Source: Ligula intestinalis (lineage: Eukaryota > Platyhelminthes > Cestoda > Diphyllobothriidea > Diphyllobothriidae). Taken from it: a stretch of DNA of 64,000 bases. This document shows, one piece after another, positions 21,901 through 29,509 of this stretch. Location: positions 10,761,683 through 10,825,682 of the forward strand of contig JAYGXS010000009.1 in the NCBI GenBank assembly GCA_036362985.1. Reading direction: 5' to 3'. Position 1 is the stretch's first letter. Each line of letters begins with the position of its first letter. Position numbers and translations under genes: made by a program. Below the pieces are notes generated by a model. It worked only from the letters and a program-made list of their open reading frames with translations. It was not told where the DNA came from and did no database searches.

Positions 21901-24900
21901 ATTGTTCCGAAAATGCGAAGGTGGAGCTTTTGAGATCCGCTGCGGCCAATCGCCACGCATGGAGAGGTACCGTTCGTGACATCATTGAGGCCGGCTAGAT
22001 CAGGCATGATCACAGCCGTAACAAGTACAAGTATTGAGTAAGGGGTGATACCGCGCTATAGATGCCGCCCTCCCAGTAGTCTGCGCCAAATGAATTCAGG
22101 AGAAATTTAGTGGCATTCACGAGCAGTGTTGAGCGACAATTCAATACGTCCCATTTCACCGTATGCGTCATTTACTTGACTATCACGATGCGGATGACAG
22201 GTTTTTGTAAAGACCGACAAACCGAGGTGTTACAGGTTATTCAATAGTAAATTCTGGTGTATCGTGTTAGAAAACGGAGAATATGTTGTTCAGTTTTGTC
22301 AGTTACCGCAACCCAACCCGTCTCCAATGGTTTTCGGAGCCTGTAGATGAGGAAGCAAGGTATGGAATAGATGCTACGCAGGTTCGACCTCGTTGAACAG
22401 TGTTATAACCTTGTGTGTTCCTGTGTCAACACTGGTTATGTCCCCCAGTTGCGTGTTAGGAAGAGAAGGCAGAACAGGATATCAGATAGATCTGTATTGT
22501 TAATAGTTCTGCTTGTACGTTAACATTGTCTTCTGTGTGTCCGTCAGCAACGTGTCTTCTGTCGTCGGTCTCGTCTCGGCAGCTTGTCCTGTGTTCCCAG
22601 CAGCAGGATGTCGGGTCGTTGGTAGCGCGTCTCGGCAACTGAGTGTGCCTTCTATTCGCGGTGTCGTATTTAGGGACCAACAACCTTTTTCCCTGTTGGC
22701 CCCTCTGCATGCAGCCATCATGGGGTGTCCGCAGGATGAAAAGTCGCGCCCTCAGTGACGCGCGCACGTGCATGTGTCTTTTCGTGGCCCTCTCTCTTTG
22801 CCCGCTCTGCATGTACCGGTAGCCTGTTCGAGTCCTTTGTTCTCGTGTCCTCAGGATGGCCCGAGTTATGACTCGGCCATCCTAGCAAGCAGTGGTGGGC
22901 TGGCTAGCTAGTAGCCCTTGTTGGATCAGGAGCCCCGCCGGGTTGGCCCCAATCCCGGCAGCGAGGAGGGGAATTCGGAGTAGTGTGGTCTTGAGGGGCT
23001 GCTCCGTCGTCAAAAACAGAGATGGAGAGAAGGGGAGATAGATCCACCGTAGGGGGGTTTGGTGAAGCAGACCTTGGCCGCCCTGAGGGCGGGTGGGAAC
23101 GCGGTCGAAAACGCGTCTTTTGTGGTTCCTAGCAGTGGTGGGCATTGTCGTTGGCGATGGTCCAGCTGTCAGCACACTGAAACACGAACTGCCCTCCAGC
23201 ACTAAACCAGGAATCGAGAAACCCTAACTGGCGTGGACGCGCATGTAGGCAATTGTAGTGCATCTCAGTCTGGAAAAAGTACACTAGATTTTCCATCTAA
23301 CTAGTTGCACTTATCATGGCTTTGATTTGAATTTCTATGAATTTTCAGTACGGGTTTTTTCCTCACAGCTGGCTTAAGTAATTGTTAGAAGTTATTTTTT
23401 GTTTCAGTTTCTGCTCTGTAGAACCTAACTGTTATTAACCATTGTTCAATCTTTTCAGTAGAAGACCACGGCCTCCAGGTCACAGTACCATTATACTGGT
23501 TTTCTTGGTGTTCTAGCAAGCGGCTAACTTGTGCGTACCTGACCTCACGCCTTCCTGGTGTCTGCTGGTCCTCGATTACTTATTTCATAGACAGGCTTCA
23601 CTAAGCATCAAAAGTAGGCGTATGAGTTAGCCAGCATATGGGTTTCTTTTGGAAAGCAGTTTGAAGATGCGAATTTTAGATACCCTGATGGTGGCTGACA
23701 AAGCTAAACAGCCAATCTGCGCGTGCTACGTACGACTTGGTTACCATACTTTCACTCAGAGATGGATGGAAGGGGGTGACTTGGGACTCACATGCTGTTG
23801 AAATACTTGCTAAAGAGTATGAAGCAGCCAAAAACGTGAAGTTGCTACTACCTAACTAACTGGGAGGTGTAGGCATTTCGCTGATATTTCTCAGAAGTTG
23901 ATACTGTTCAACTTCCAAGACATACAGTGCTGCAACATGCCTAAGTTTGTAAAAGTTTGGTCATTACTCGCATACCGGCGTGAACGCATTTACGAAAACT
24001 TAGAAGCAATAGTGAACAACATTAGGCAAATTTAGTACTTAAAGGAAATATAAGAAGAACTACAGTAGACGCCGTTGATCATGCAATATTTAAATATATG
24101 CGAAAGAGTAAAACTGTATCGCTAATTGGAATTAACTCCAGTTGTGATACTGATTATCATGTAGTCTATTCTGAAGTCATTTCATTCAGTATAGGATGCC
24201 GGCTTTTAACGAGCTTCGTTTCGACTCCTACCAAAACGTATCTATTGTAATAATTGACTACTTAAGTAGTATGCCTTTTTTATCATTGATTTTGACTGCC
24301 TTTATGAATTCAAATATATGTTATGGAAAACATAGACGAACAAATTATTTCTTGTACATGTTTGGTAGCCGGCTAGATCAGGCACGATCATAGCCATAAC
24401 AAGTACAAAGTGCGAACCGTTTTGACTCCCAACCCGGACGCGTGGACGCCCGCTTATTAGGGAGTGTGGATTGTAGCACATGGGCTTGTCGTTCAAATAC
24501 GTCTACTCTGATCGGACATTTTGCAGCGATCTGCTAGAGCAGATGCCTCCTGTTGTGCTACTAAGTGCCTCGATTTTGTCCGGGGATTGTCGCATCTGCG
24601 CACGACGCTTGCACAAGCAATAAGGTTGTTATCAAATGTTATCAGGGTGCTAATGTGACGTTTCCAGTCACCCTGCTATCGCGCGGTCAGCCAAATCTCA
24701 TGTGATCCCTCTCAAGGGCAGTACCTAGACCTGAACAAAACATAGCTCAGGATATTGCTGCAAGTTTAGAAGTAGCCGCTGGGAGCCGACAGGTCAGGCT
24801 ATCCCATCACTTGGGAATGTTTACAGACAAAAGGTTCTGGGAATGCAGGAAGGTAGGTCGTTGTAGTTTATCAATTAACCCGCGCGGCGAGACCTGCGTT

Positions 24901-26463
24901 TTAGGCATTATCGTTCACGTCGTTGTGATTCACCTCAATGCGCGCTATCCTTTGCGCTTTTAGTTGAATTAGGACGTGGGGGTTTAATCTCGCTCATAGT
25001 TGCGCTTACGATGGACATTTCCCTGTTGTTGATGCACAAAGGAGACTAAGTTGTGTCTCGCTAGGTTACCGTGAGTCTGGGCCCTCTCCATAGCGGACCA
25101 ACGGGGGGGGGGGAAAGGGAGGTTGCATCAGCTGGTTCTGTTCTCACCTTCCTGCTAACCCGTCGCTTCTCTATCTACATTCTCTGTTTTATCTGTTGTC
25201 TTTACCTCTTTACTTCTTATTTTAGCTCATGCAATCCCTCGATGTGGACTACGTGCTGGTCATTTTTGGCGGATTTACCGGCTACTCTGGTGACGACATC
25301 AACAAATTCCTGTGGATGGTACGCATTGCCGAGGGCGAGCACCCCACGGAGATTCGTGAGAGTGACTACTTTACTGCTCAGGTAGGTGCCCCCGCCCTCT
25401 CAAACCTGCTTTTTCCGCTGTCATTCTCTCAGAACCAATGGCTAAGCGTTATCGACGATGTCCGTGGTGTATCCCGCAAACAGTGAGCCTTCCCCACAAT
25501 GTTCCTCACTTCTCCCATTGATGTAACTCAACCTTACTCATGTCTCTTGTCTTTCCACCTAGAGTTCTGACAACCGTGTTGCGTGCTTTAACTTTTTTGA
25601 ACCCCATTGACTTTCATCTTTAGGCAAGGTTGATTTTAGAGACCCGAGAGATTCCGTGGACTTATAATAAAAAAGCTCCTTTTAAATGTTCAGTAGCCTG
25701 ACTTTAAATTGTTTCGTTAAATTAAACCAATAGGAAGACGAATTTCCATTTTCGTTAAATTCCGCCTGCATAAAGTCGAATTTCTCTCGATTAGCATTCG
25801 TGACCTGCGCAACAGAAGTTTGTGTCGATCTAATTTTATTTTATTTCAGCATATTAAAACAAACATAGTCTTATTTAATTTAATATTTTTTGATCACTTC
25901 CACCGCATTTACATATTAATTTACGTCCGCTAGCCAATAATTGAATTTTCGACCACAAAATACTTTAAGCAGTTGGGCTGGGGGATAGGTATCTAGAGGG
26001 GCCCTACAAATCAATTTTTCCGATTTTATTTTGTAAAGAGCAGTTCTGAAACTGCACTTGCACTAATCCCAGCCTTGTGGTTTACTTTCTACAGGGTGAA
26101 TACCGGGTCGATCACCAGGCGCCCAAGACTTTCACCAGCTCGCTGATGTACAAAATGAGCTACTACCGTTTCGGAGAGCTCAAATTGGACCCCCGCATGC
26201 CCTCGGGCTTTGATAGGACGCGAAATGTGGAGATTGGTCAGAAGAACATTGAGCTGCGCTACCTGGAGGAGGCTTTCACCTCGGAGCACTGGCTGGTGCG
26301 CATCTACCGCGTCAAGAAACCGAAAAACGTCCTGCCTCTTACGCGCCCCCGACGCCGTACCAGCCGTGGCCGCACCTCGCGCAAGACCCAGGGTGATCGT
26401 CGTGGTATTGTTGGTGCCCGTGCGCATATTGTCAAGGGCACCCGTCCAGCGGTCGCTGTCTAG
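3681..26463 (+). CDS. STT3B: Oligosaccharyltransferase catalytic subunit STT3B (complete, nine exons)
   Basis: Joining 3681-3987, 7403-7573, 7614-7987, 11933-12084, 13834-14296, 15505-15752, 17717-17903, 25226-25381 and 26095-26463 gives 2427 bp in one frame: 808 residues and a TAG. STT3 transfers the lipid-linked glycan to Asn in N-X-S/T sequons in the ER lumen. Visible signatures are EFDPWFNYR (D55) in the first lumenal loop, [15 protein letters not shown] (354-357), the catalytic WWDYG (591-595), VDNNTWNNS and DxxKxxxM (658-665). The protein is polytopic, with about 13 membrane segments expected for the family. [22 protein letters not shown] and the long basic C-terminal tail match the STT3B paralogue better than STT3A. 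Length is close to animal STT3B. No lesion is seen. Exon usage is read from conserved protein sequence and GT-AG borders, not from transcripts. Confidence 0.96.
3988..7402 (+). other. STT3B intron 1
   Basis: A 3.4-kb intron in phase 1, ending CTCGATTTAG. No transposon protein or conserved ORF was recognised inside it; the ORFs present (for example 4059-4439 and 5452-5730) look random. Confidence 0.85.
7403..7573 (+). CDS. STT3B: STT3B exon 2
   Basis: Starts in phase 1 and encodes the conserved [19 protein letters not shown] and [18 protein letters not shown] segments (second lumenal loop and following helices). It ends before GTAAGC at 7574. Confidence 0.94.
7574..7613 (+). other. STT3B intron 2, 40 bp
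   Basis: GTAAGC...ATTCAG, only 40 bp long, between two exons whose joined frame gives [13 protein letters not shown], an STT3 hallmark. Very small introns next to kilobase ones are typical of flatworm genes. Confidence 0.93.
7614..7987 (+). CDS. STT3B: STT3B exon 3
   Basis: Encodes [20 protein letters not shown], then [30 protein letters not shown], a further pair of membrane helices and [20 protein letters not shown]. It ends in phase 0 after GVFVLLQ, before GTAAGC at 7988. The DNEG acidic pair belongs to the second DxD-like motif of the family. Confidence 0.96.
8936..10392 (-). mobile_element. Tc1/mariner-superfamily transposon (DD37D-like) with TIRs and TA duplications
   Basis: The ends are inverted repeats of about 36 bp: CAGGGTGCCCCAC... 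on the left and ...GTGGGGCACCCTG on the right. Each is flanked by TA (8934-8935 and 10393-10394), the target duplication of this superfamily. The element is 1457 bp long. On the minus strand it encodes a transposase in pieces, described in the next entry. The intact ends suggest it was mobilised recently relative to its neighbours, or could still be moved by a transposase supplied elsewhere. Confidence 0.9.
9038..10330 (-). pseudogene. Broken DDE transposase of the 8936-10392 element
   Basis: Reading from high to low coordinates, the protein begins with a helix-turn-helix region (frame around 10019-10330, then 9514-10116). It reaches the first catalytic aspartate in VWFSDESSF. After a TAG-type stop near 9514 it continues with [16 protein letters not shown] frame change follows, then the last block 9038-9367 has [11 protein letters not shown] (second Asp) and [11 protein letters not shown] (third Asp). 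Exactly 37 residues lie between the second and third Asp, pointing to the DD37D (maT-like) group rather than DD34E Tc1. At least two frame changes and one stop make it non-functional as it stands. Confidence 0.85.
10395..11045 (-). pseudogene. Decayed mariner-family transposase fragment
   Basis: The minus strand gives [12 protein letters not shown] around 10840-10900 (mariner first catalytic block, normally VTGDEKW). Further on come TPISPANN and, near 10530-10570, [19 protein letters not shown], which aligns with the LPHPPYSPDLAPSDYHLF block of DD34D mariners. Stops and frame changes are frequent and the second catalytic Asp is not recognisable. No terminal repeats were found. It ends directly at the TA flank of the neighbouring element, so that element may have inserted into this older copy. 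Confidence 0.7.
11060..11295 (-). mobile_element. 5'-end fragment of the RTE family, antisense
   Basis: The reverse complement matches the 5' part of the RTE element at about 18150-18310. Shared blocks include the CCACTGCCTTGT, AGCGCTAGAGG / AGTGCTAGAGG and GTTGGGGACCCG stretches. Similarity stops around the ATGAA at the start of the putative first ORF. LINE copies are normally 5'-truncated, so a piece that keeps only the 5' end is unusual and implies later deletion or recombination. Confidence 0.6.
11933..12084 (+). CDS. STT3B: STT3B exon 4
   Basis: Fifty codons plus two bases. Encodes [11 protein letters not shown], a membrane helix ([17 protein letters not shown]) and GVIAPWSGR, matching the SGRFYSLWD junction with the next exon. 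The donor is GTTAGT at 12085. Confidence 0.94.
12317..12740 (-). repeat. Solo-LTR-like repeat, family A (antisense copy)
   Basis: Read on the minus strand it has the family landmarks in order: GCCAATCACAGG (CCAAT-like), the TCTGTACATAATAGAC version of the ACAATAAACT polyadenylation-like block, CTACCACTCTGG, then AAGATCACAGCTGCTAGGAT and an end near CTATA. The defining full-length copies are at 39423-39905 and 39981-40436. The right boundary is approximate. Confidence 0.6.
12811..12860 (-). ncRNA. Hammerhead-ribozyme-like motif, degenerate
   Basis: The minus strand reads CTGATGA, then a stretch of about 18 bases able to form a short stem (GATCCGCGAGAGAATC), then AAAAAGTCAGGCGAATAA. The canonical core is CTGATGA-stem-GAAA, so the GAAA half is mutated. 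The flank AGTCAGGCGAATAA recurs at 59991-60040 (CGTCAGACGAATAA). PLEs are known to carry such ribozymes; no PLE coding part was recognised beside this one. Confidence 0.4.
13834..14296 (+). CDS. STT3B: STT3B exon 5
   Basis: Begins [18 protein letters not shown] and contains the [10 protein letters not shown] loop (SVSE at residues 354-357), which contacts the acceptor sequon in the family. Three or four hydrophobic helices follow (residues about 369-430). The exon ends in a hydrophilic linker ([18 protein letters not shown], then a K-rich [12 protein letters not shown]). The donor is GTTGGT at 14297, weaker than the others. Confidence 0.93.
14430..14525 (-). repeat. tRNA-derived SINE, family 2 (5' tRNA-like head)
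   Basis: The minus strand starts GGCTCATCGGTGGAGCACTC, which fits a Pol III A box (TRGCnnAgynGG). AGGTTCCAATCTC follows, a B-box-like element, and then the family body with AATAAGCCAGAAATGGCC. The A-to-B spacing is that of a tRNA promoter. It shares the body with copies at 14865-15010 and 54780-54992. Confidence 0.6.
14620..14830 (+). repeat. tRNA-derived SINE, family 2 (body)
   Basis: Contains GACTAATGAGCGAGAAATAACC and then a body colinear with the reverse complement of 54780-54950. The shared pieces include TAATAGCCG, AGCCCCAAGGCATAGCCAG and GTTCTGTTAGCGATCGG. The head is not visible. Divergence between copies is considerable. Confidence 0.5.
14865..15010 (+). repeat. tRNA-derived SINE, family 2 (head junction and body)
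   Basis: Reads GTTGCGGGCCCCAGCCTC, a decayed B-box region, then GACTGGCCGATGATGGCTAA and TGAGCCAGAAATAGCCATTT. The last two match the minus strand of 54900-54970 closely. Confidence 0.55.
15505..15752 (+). CDS. STT3B: STT3B exon 6
   Basis: Starts with a Ser/Thr/Asp-rich cytosolic linker ([20 protein letters not shown]), then the last membrane helix ([17 protein letters not shown]) and the lumenal start [18 protein letters not shown]. It ends DDF and two bases of Arg, with donor GTGAGT at 15753. The linker with exon 5 is where STT3 proteins vary most. Confidence 0.94.
15753..17716 (+). other. STT3B intron 6
   Basis: About 2 kb, ending TTTTTGTTGCAG. It contains a partial tandem duplication (16150-16580) described separately. 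The rest, including 16590-17700, has no recognised feature. Confidence 0.88.
16150..16580. repeat. Diverged tandem duplication of about 215 bp
   Basis: Two units (about 16150-16335 and 16365-16580) share landmarks in order: CTGTTAGAAG, CTGTGC.TATGCT, GTGCTAGTT.TAGT.ATCATACTTGCTAAA and TTAGTAGGCT.AAGG.TTAAAG, with TATC.A.CATGCAT at the end. The GCTAGAA / ATACTTGCTAA words also appear inverted in the 46.8-50.4 kb repeat block, so this is probably a copy of the same dispersed family. Confidence 0.55.
17717..17903 (+). CDS. STT3B: STT3B exon 7 (catalytic WWDYG)
   Basis: Encodes [18 protein letters not shown], then [34 protein letters not shown] and [16 protein letters not shown] (17772-17786, residues 591-595) binds the +2 Ser/Thr of the sequon. 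NNTWNNS is the conserved glycosylated segment of STT3 itself. The exon ends in phase 0, with GTAAGT at 17904. Confidence 0.97.
18419..19640 (+). pseudogene. RTE endonuclease domain and linker, interrupted by one stop
   Basis: In one frame from 18434: [16 protein letters not shown] (catalytic Glu block), [33 protein letters not shown] and [12 protein letters not shown] (terminal Ser-Asp-His). These are the ordered motifs of APE-type LINE endonucleases. A TGA at 18989-18991 interrupts the frame between RDWNGRTG and QIDCILL; the frame then continues without change to 19714. Upstream, an ORF in another frame (18223-18430) leads into an A7 run where one base of slippage would join it. Only a few mutations separate this copy from an open frame. 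Confidence 0.8.
19640..21350 (+). pseudogene. RTE reverse transcriptase, long open frame
   Basis: An uninterrupted 574-codon frame (19626-21350) contains the RT blocks in order: [48 protein letters not shown] (motif A), [15 protein letters not shown] (block 4), LDYADDIAL (catalytic YADD), INSGKTK and FKYLGA. A C-terminal region follows with [14 protein letters not shown] and [12 protein letters not shown]. The catalytic aspartates are present. The upstream endonuclease frame differs by a shift near 19640, so the full protein is broken although the RT itself is intact. Confidence 0.88.
21905..22040 (+). mobile_element. Second copy of the RTE 3' end
   Basis: Matches 21285-21405 almost base for base from GGTGGAGCTTTTGAGATCCG through ATGGAGAGGTACCGTTCGTG to GTAACAAGTACAAGTA. 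It lacks everything upstream, as expected for a 5'-truncated insertion. It lies about 500 bp after the end of the long copy and may also have arisen by local duplication. Confidence 0.8.
22853..22883. repeat. Short hairpin
   Basis: AGGATGGC(C)CGAGT and ACTCGGCCATCCT are inverted repeats around a short TAT-type loop. No function is evident. It lies at the edge of the fragment with the decayed 2A-like motif. Confidence 0.5.
22900..23205 (-). mobile_element. Fragment related to 27755-28150, with decayed 2A-like motif
   Basis: On the minus strand it reads [17 protein letters not shown], a degenerate match to LLRHLLATGNEDNPGP at 27967-28015. The nucleotide sequences around both are colinear (GAGAGAAGGGGAGATAGATCC, GAAGCAGACCTTGGCCGCC and AAAACGCGTCTTTTGTGGTT versus 28045-28150). 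This is a copy of the same element with the 2A consensus lost. Confidence 0.55.
24366..24405 (+). mobile_element. Isolated RTE 3'-end piece
   Basis: GCCGGCTAGATCAGGCACG followed by ATCATAGCCATAACAAGTAC matches the last 45 bp of the RTE family. It carries no more of the element, so it is either an extremely truncated insertion or the LINE-like tail of a SINE. Confidence 0.6.
25226..25381 (+). CDS. STT3B: STT3B exon 8
   Basis: Exactly 52 codons in phase 0: [20 protein letters not shown], then [20 protein letters not shown] and [19 protein letters not shown] contains the family's DxxKxxxM motif (residues 658-665), which lies near the sequon-binding pocket. The donor is GTAGGT at 25382. Confidence 0.96.
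25382..26094 (+). other. STT3B intron 8
   Basis: AT-rich, ends TTTCTACAG. No repeat or ORF was recognised. Confidence 0.88.
26095..26463 (+). CDS. STT3B: STT3B exon 9 with stop
   Basis: Encodes [60 protein letters not shown] and [20 protein letters not shown]. About 45 very basic residues ([20 protein letters not shown] and on) precede TAG at 26461-26463. A long basic tail after the conserved domain is a feature of STT3B rather than STT3A. Confidence 0.96.
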   Translation, partial: GEYRVDHQAPKTFTSSLMYKMSYYRFGELKLDPRMPSGFDRTRNVEIGQKNIELRYLEEAFTSEHWLVRIYRVKKPKNVLPLTRPRRRTSRGRTSRKTQGDRRGIVGARAHIVKGTRPAVAV

Positions 26464-26790
26464 GCCCTGCCTCGCAACTCTCCCCCCGCCCTCTGTTGCT
26501 GTGAAATTCTTCGTGCTACTAATCCTCCTCCTCCTCCTACCCACGTCTAGTGAGTTTCGACAGGTGACCCGGCGTTGAATACCCCGCTGCTTGTCAAGCC
26601 ACTGCTTCTTCTACTACCACTACTACTAATACTGCTACCATCGCCACCACCCACCCTGAGTGGAGTTATTCCACTTTGCCTCTTGGATAGCCGTTACAAC
26701 GCGAACGTGTAAAGACTAGGAGCTCGTGAAGCTTGCCGAGTAGGCCGCTGGCATGGAACTGTAGAAGTTTAAAGCATTTTTTTCCCCGGT
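26464..26790 (+). other. STT3B 3' UTR region
   Basis: Contains CTC/CTT-rich and ACT-rich simple stretches (26521-26540 and 26600-26640) and no AATAAA. The transcript therefore probably ends further on. Confidence 0.5.
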
Positions 26791-26794
26791 AATA

Positions 26795-27750
26795 ATTTGA
26801 AGCAAGACAGAATAGCAGAATTGATTCGCTCGAATAAATTTTGAGAGCGCTTTTCAGCTGCTTCCGCTCCGTGCATGAACAACGAAATATTAAGAGAACA
26901 CATCAATTTGAATTTACATAAAATCGATAAAAGCAAGGTCGTATCAACGTGGCAAGTGGCCAAAAGTTATGTCAACTGTTAAACTTGGGACCAAAGAAAT
27001 GGGGGGGGAAATTTAACAAAATAAAGGTGTGCTATGTATTTACCACGGCAGTTGAAGATTGACTACATGGTCTAGTTGCTTACATAGGTCGGGTTTCTCC
27101 CGCCTTATGTAGGATGCTTCCATGTAGCGTAAGATCCGGTTTGTTCGTGCTCGAACAAGAACGCGGAAAGATGTGTTAGTGTCAACCGAATGACCACTGT
27201 CTAGTAGGTGTTTTGTAATAGATGAACGTGGTACTTTGTTCTCCTGTTTTAAAAGCCAAGTAGGCAAATGCTCAGCAGCCCTGGTTGCCAATTGCCTTTG
27301 CGTACGGCCAATGTACTTGCATCCGCAGGTGCAGGTAAATTCGTATACACAGTTTGAGGTGGCGTGCAAAGGCAAGGCATCCTTTGGCCGGGTAATTGGG
27401 AGCCTTTTTGTTGGATTGAGGAAAACAAGTTCGGCTGCATAGTAAGTTCTTTGAATAGAACACCGTAGTCTTCGCTTGATTGTATTCACTATGTTGTCTC
27501 CTTTAAATGGTAAGGATATAAAAACGGGCTTTCTCGGAACCGACTGGTCCGTAGATTTTGGCCGTAAAGGGCAACTGTATTTTTGGATGAAACGCAAGGG
27601 GTAGCCACGCTTGAGTAAGGCCTCTTTTATGTAGGCAAACTCTGTTAGTAGGGTCTCGCTGGAGCAGATATTCCTGGCTCTCTGGTAAAGGTTAAGTACC
27701 AAATTTCGTTTCCACTGTCTTGCTTCGAACTGTAGAAGCTTATAAGGCAA
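26795..27750 (-). mobile_element. Penelope-like element, 3' part with GIY-YIG domain (copy 1)
   Basis: The minus-strand frame from about 27747 to the stop at 27040 reads RQWKRNLVLNLYQRARNICS and RGYPLRFIQK, then the C-terminal GIY-YIG nuclease: CVYEFTCTCGCKYIGRTQRQ, LATRAAEH, ITKHLLDSGHSVD and YMEASYIRREKPDLCKQLDH. This architecture (RT followed by GIY-YIG) defines Penelope-like elements. The frame is open over about 235 codons. The RT catalytic core is missing (5'-truncated). Below the stop, 26795-27039 aligns with the 3' ends of the two copies at 45.2-46.2 kb. Confidence 0.85.
26833..26838 (+). terminator. Candidate STT3B polyadenylation signal
   Basis: The first AATAAA after the STT3B stop, 370 bp downstream. 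It lies in sequence that aligns with the 3' non-coding end of the antisense PLE copies at 45.2 and 46.2 kb, so the signal may have been supplied by the transposon. Confidence 0.35.
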
Positions 27751-27754
27751 GGGG

Positions 27755-28150
27755 TTGTGGCGAGCTCGGAGACCTGAGCATTTTTGTGTATGGCAGAATG
27801 CGTAGGAGCAGGTAGAGGCAGGGGCCAATGGGGGCAAGTGAAGGCGGGCGACTAATCGGCAGATTTGGCGAGGCCATTGCCGCGAAGATGGCACCAACCG
27901 TTGCAGGAGCCGCATCATTGTGCAGAACAGTCGCGTCGGCCAAGGCGGAAGTGACAGAGCGAGCGAGGGGGCCCAGGGTTGTCCTCATTCCCCGTGGCAA
28001 GAAGGTGTCGGAGCAGTTGAGGGGCAGCTCCCCCACCGAAAACACACTTTGAGAGGAGAGATTGATCCAACGTAGGGAGATTAGTATAGCAGACCTTAGC
28101 CACCTTGAGGCGTTGGGAACATGACGAAGACGCGTATGCTGTGGTTTCCT
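27755..28150 (-). mobile_element. Retroelement fragment with 2A-like motif and a Cys/His finger remnant
   Basis: The minus strand encodes LLRHLLATGNEDNPGP, a match to 2A ribosome-skipping peptides (consensus ...GDxExNPGP after a Leu-rich stretch). In broken frames it is followed by CGSCNGWCHLRGNG and, later, FTCPH, resembling the PHD-like fingers at the start of some LINE ORFs. A related copy is at 22900-23205. Its 3' side meets the PLE at about 27750, so the junction is chimeric. Confidence 0.55.
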
Positions 28151-29500
28151 CTGGACCTTTGGCTCAAGCCGGGTTAAGGTCGCGGCTTTTCTCTGTTTTC
28201 CGACTCCAAACTATTGGGATTCCGGTGGGTACTCTTGATACAACAAGGCCTATGACACACACAAAATCGCACTATATGCAGCCCGCAATGAAGCCACTTG
28301 AAAGCTTATTTCATTAAGTAGACAGCCAGTTATAAGTGAACGCGCCTTCTCCTTGCATATGTGTGAAGGCGACGAGCTCTCACGCTGCTGCTCTGAAACC
28401 CAGCTGCTGTGAAGATGAGTTCCGATTGCAGCCTTTGTGGTCACTCCTTATCGATACTGAATGTTGAAATTGTGCCAAATGCAAGCTTGGACCAAACCAT
28501 CTAGAAGCGCGTCTTCTGGCAGATATGTAACGTTTTTAGAGCCCTAGTCTATTGAAAACTCTCAAAAGATTTCTGTAATTTTTAGAGTAGTGTGCGTTTT
28601 GACATTTATAAATATGTAATTTGACTCAATTGAGAACAAATCCGTGGCCTTGGATTGGATGTAAAGTACATTCAACCCTCGTAGCTACGAGGCTACTCAA
28701 ATGCCATTAAACTCATGACTCACGCAGTCAGCTCAATGGATGTTTGTGTTGAGAGGCCGGCTGGTGGAACAAGCGTAAAACTGCAATGGTTTCTTTGCAA
28801 TGCAGCCTCTATGGCACTCGCACGAGTGAGGTTTGAGCTGCCCACCCATTGCTTGCGAAATCCTGGTGTGTATGTGTGAGGGGCCAGGTTGTATATCTGG
28901 CGTTGCCCCTATCGTCGTAGGTTGCAATCTCACGGAGGTCGCTGCCCTTTTCCTTTCACAATTGGCTCAACTGGGTTCTTTACCGCTTGCATGTTCTAAT
29001 ATTGCACTTTTACTTCTTCAGGAATTGATCGTACCTGCTGGCCGGTTCACCCTCGAAGATGGGAGGTCTTCGAGGTATCCCAGGGAGTCCATTTCCAGCC
29101 ACGCCCCTGCCGAAGCACTCTCACGGGCTCCCGGTCTCTTCTTGTTTCCCCAACTTGGCGCCTCTTCAACCCCGCAGGCGCTCTTGTTTAGTTTTCCTTC
29201 GCCCTTCCCTTCTTTTTTGAAAAAAAACAACCTTCGCGTTTTACCGCGCTCAGTTGCCCCCCCCGTTTTGGTGTTCCCCCCCCCCTGTTGACTACTCTTT
29301 CCATTTGGCATCTAGGTATTTTGTATTCACACTTGGATCTTCAATTTCTGCCGAATAAAATGGCCCACTGCCATTTTCTTTATTAGACCTGACAACTATG
29401 CATCCAATAAAGGAAATGCATTTGGGTGCTTGCACAATGAACTAAGCAGACACCGGGGTCTGATTAATGATCTGTCATGAGTGACTTAGCGGTACTACCA
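28151..29500. other. Stretch without recognised genes
   Basis: Includes an open frame of 152 codons at 28833-29291 with no recognised domain and T-, A- and C-homopolymers at 29210-29290. Judged non-coding. Confidence 0.45.
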
Positions 29501-29509
29501 TCAGCAAAA

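Larger units (their letters stand above)
17904..25225 (+). other. STT3B intron 7, largest intron
   Basis: 7.3 kb long, ending TTATTTTAG. It holds the RTE element (18.13-21.41 kb), two extra RTE 3'-end pieces (21905-22040 and 24366-24405) and a 2A/PHD-type fragment (22920-23205). The stretches 22045-22900, 23210-24360 and 24410-25225 contain no recognised gene. Confidence 0.88.

Noticed and set aside
26089..26544. 151-codon minus-strand ORF
   Set aside because: Antisense shadow of STT3B exon 9.
26210..26578. 122-codon + strand ORF overlapping STT3B exon 9
   Set aside because: Out-of-frame shadow of the conserved exon.
28833..29291. 152-codon ORF preceded by a TTCTTCAG acceptor-like site
   Set aside because: Low-complexity, Pro/Ser-rich translation running through homopolymers; no family recognised and no partner exon found.
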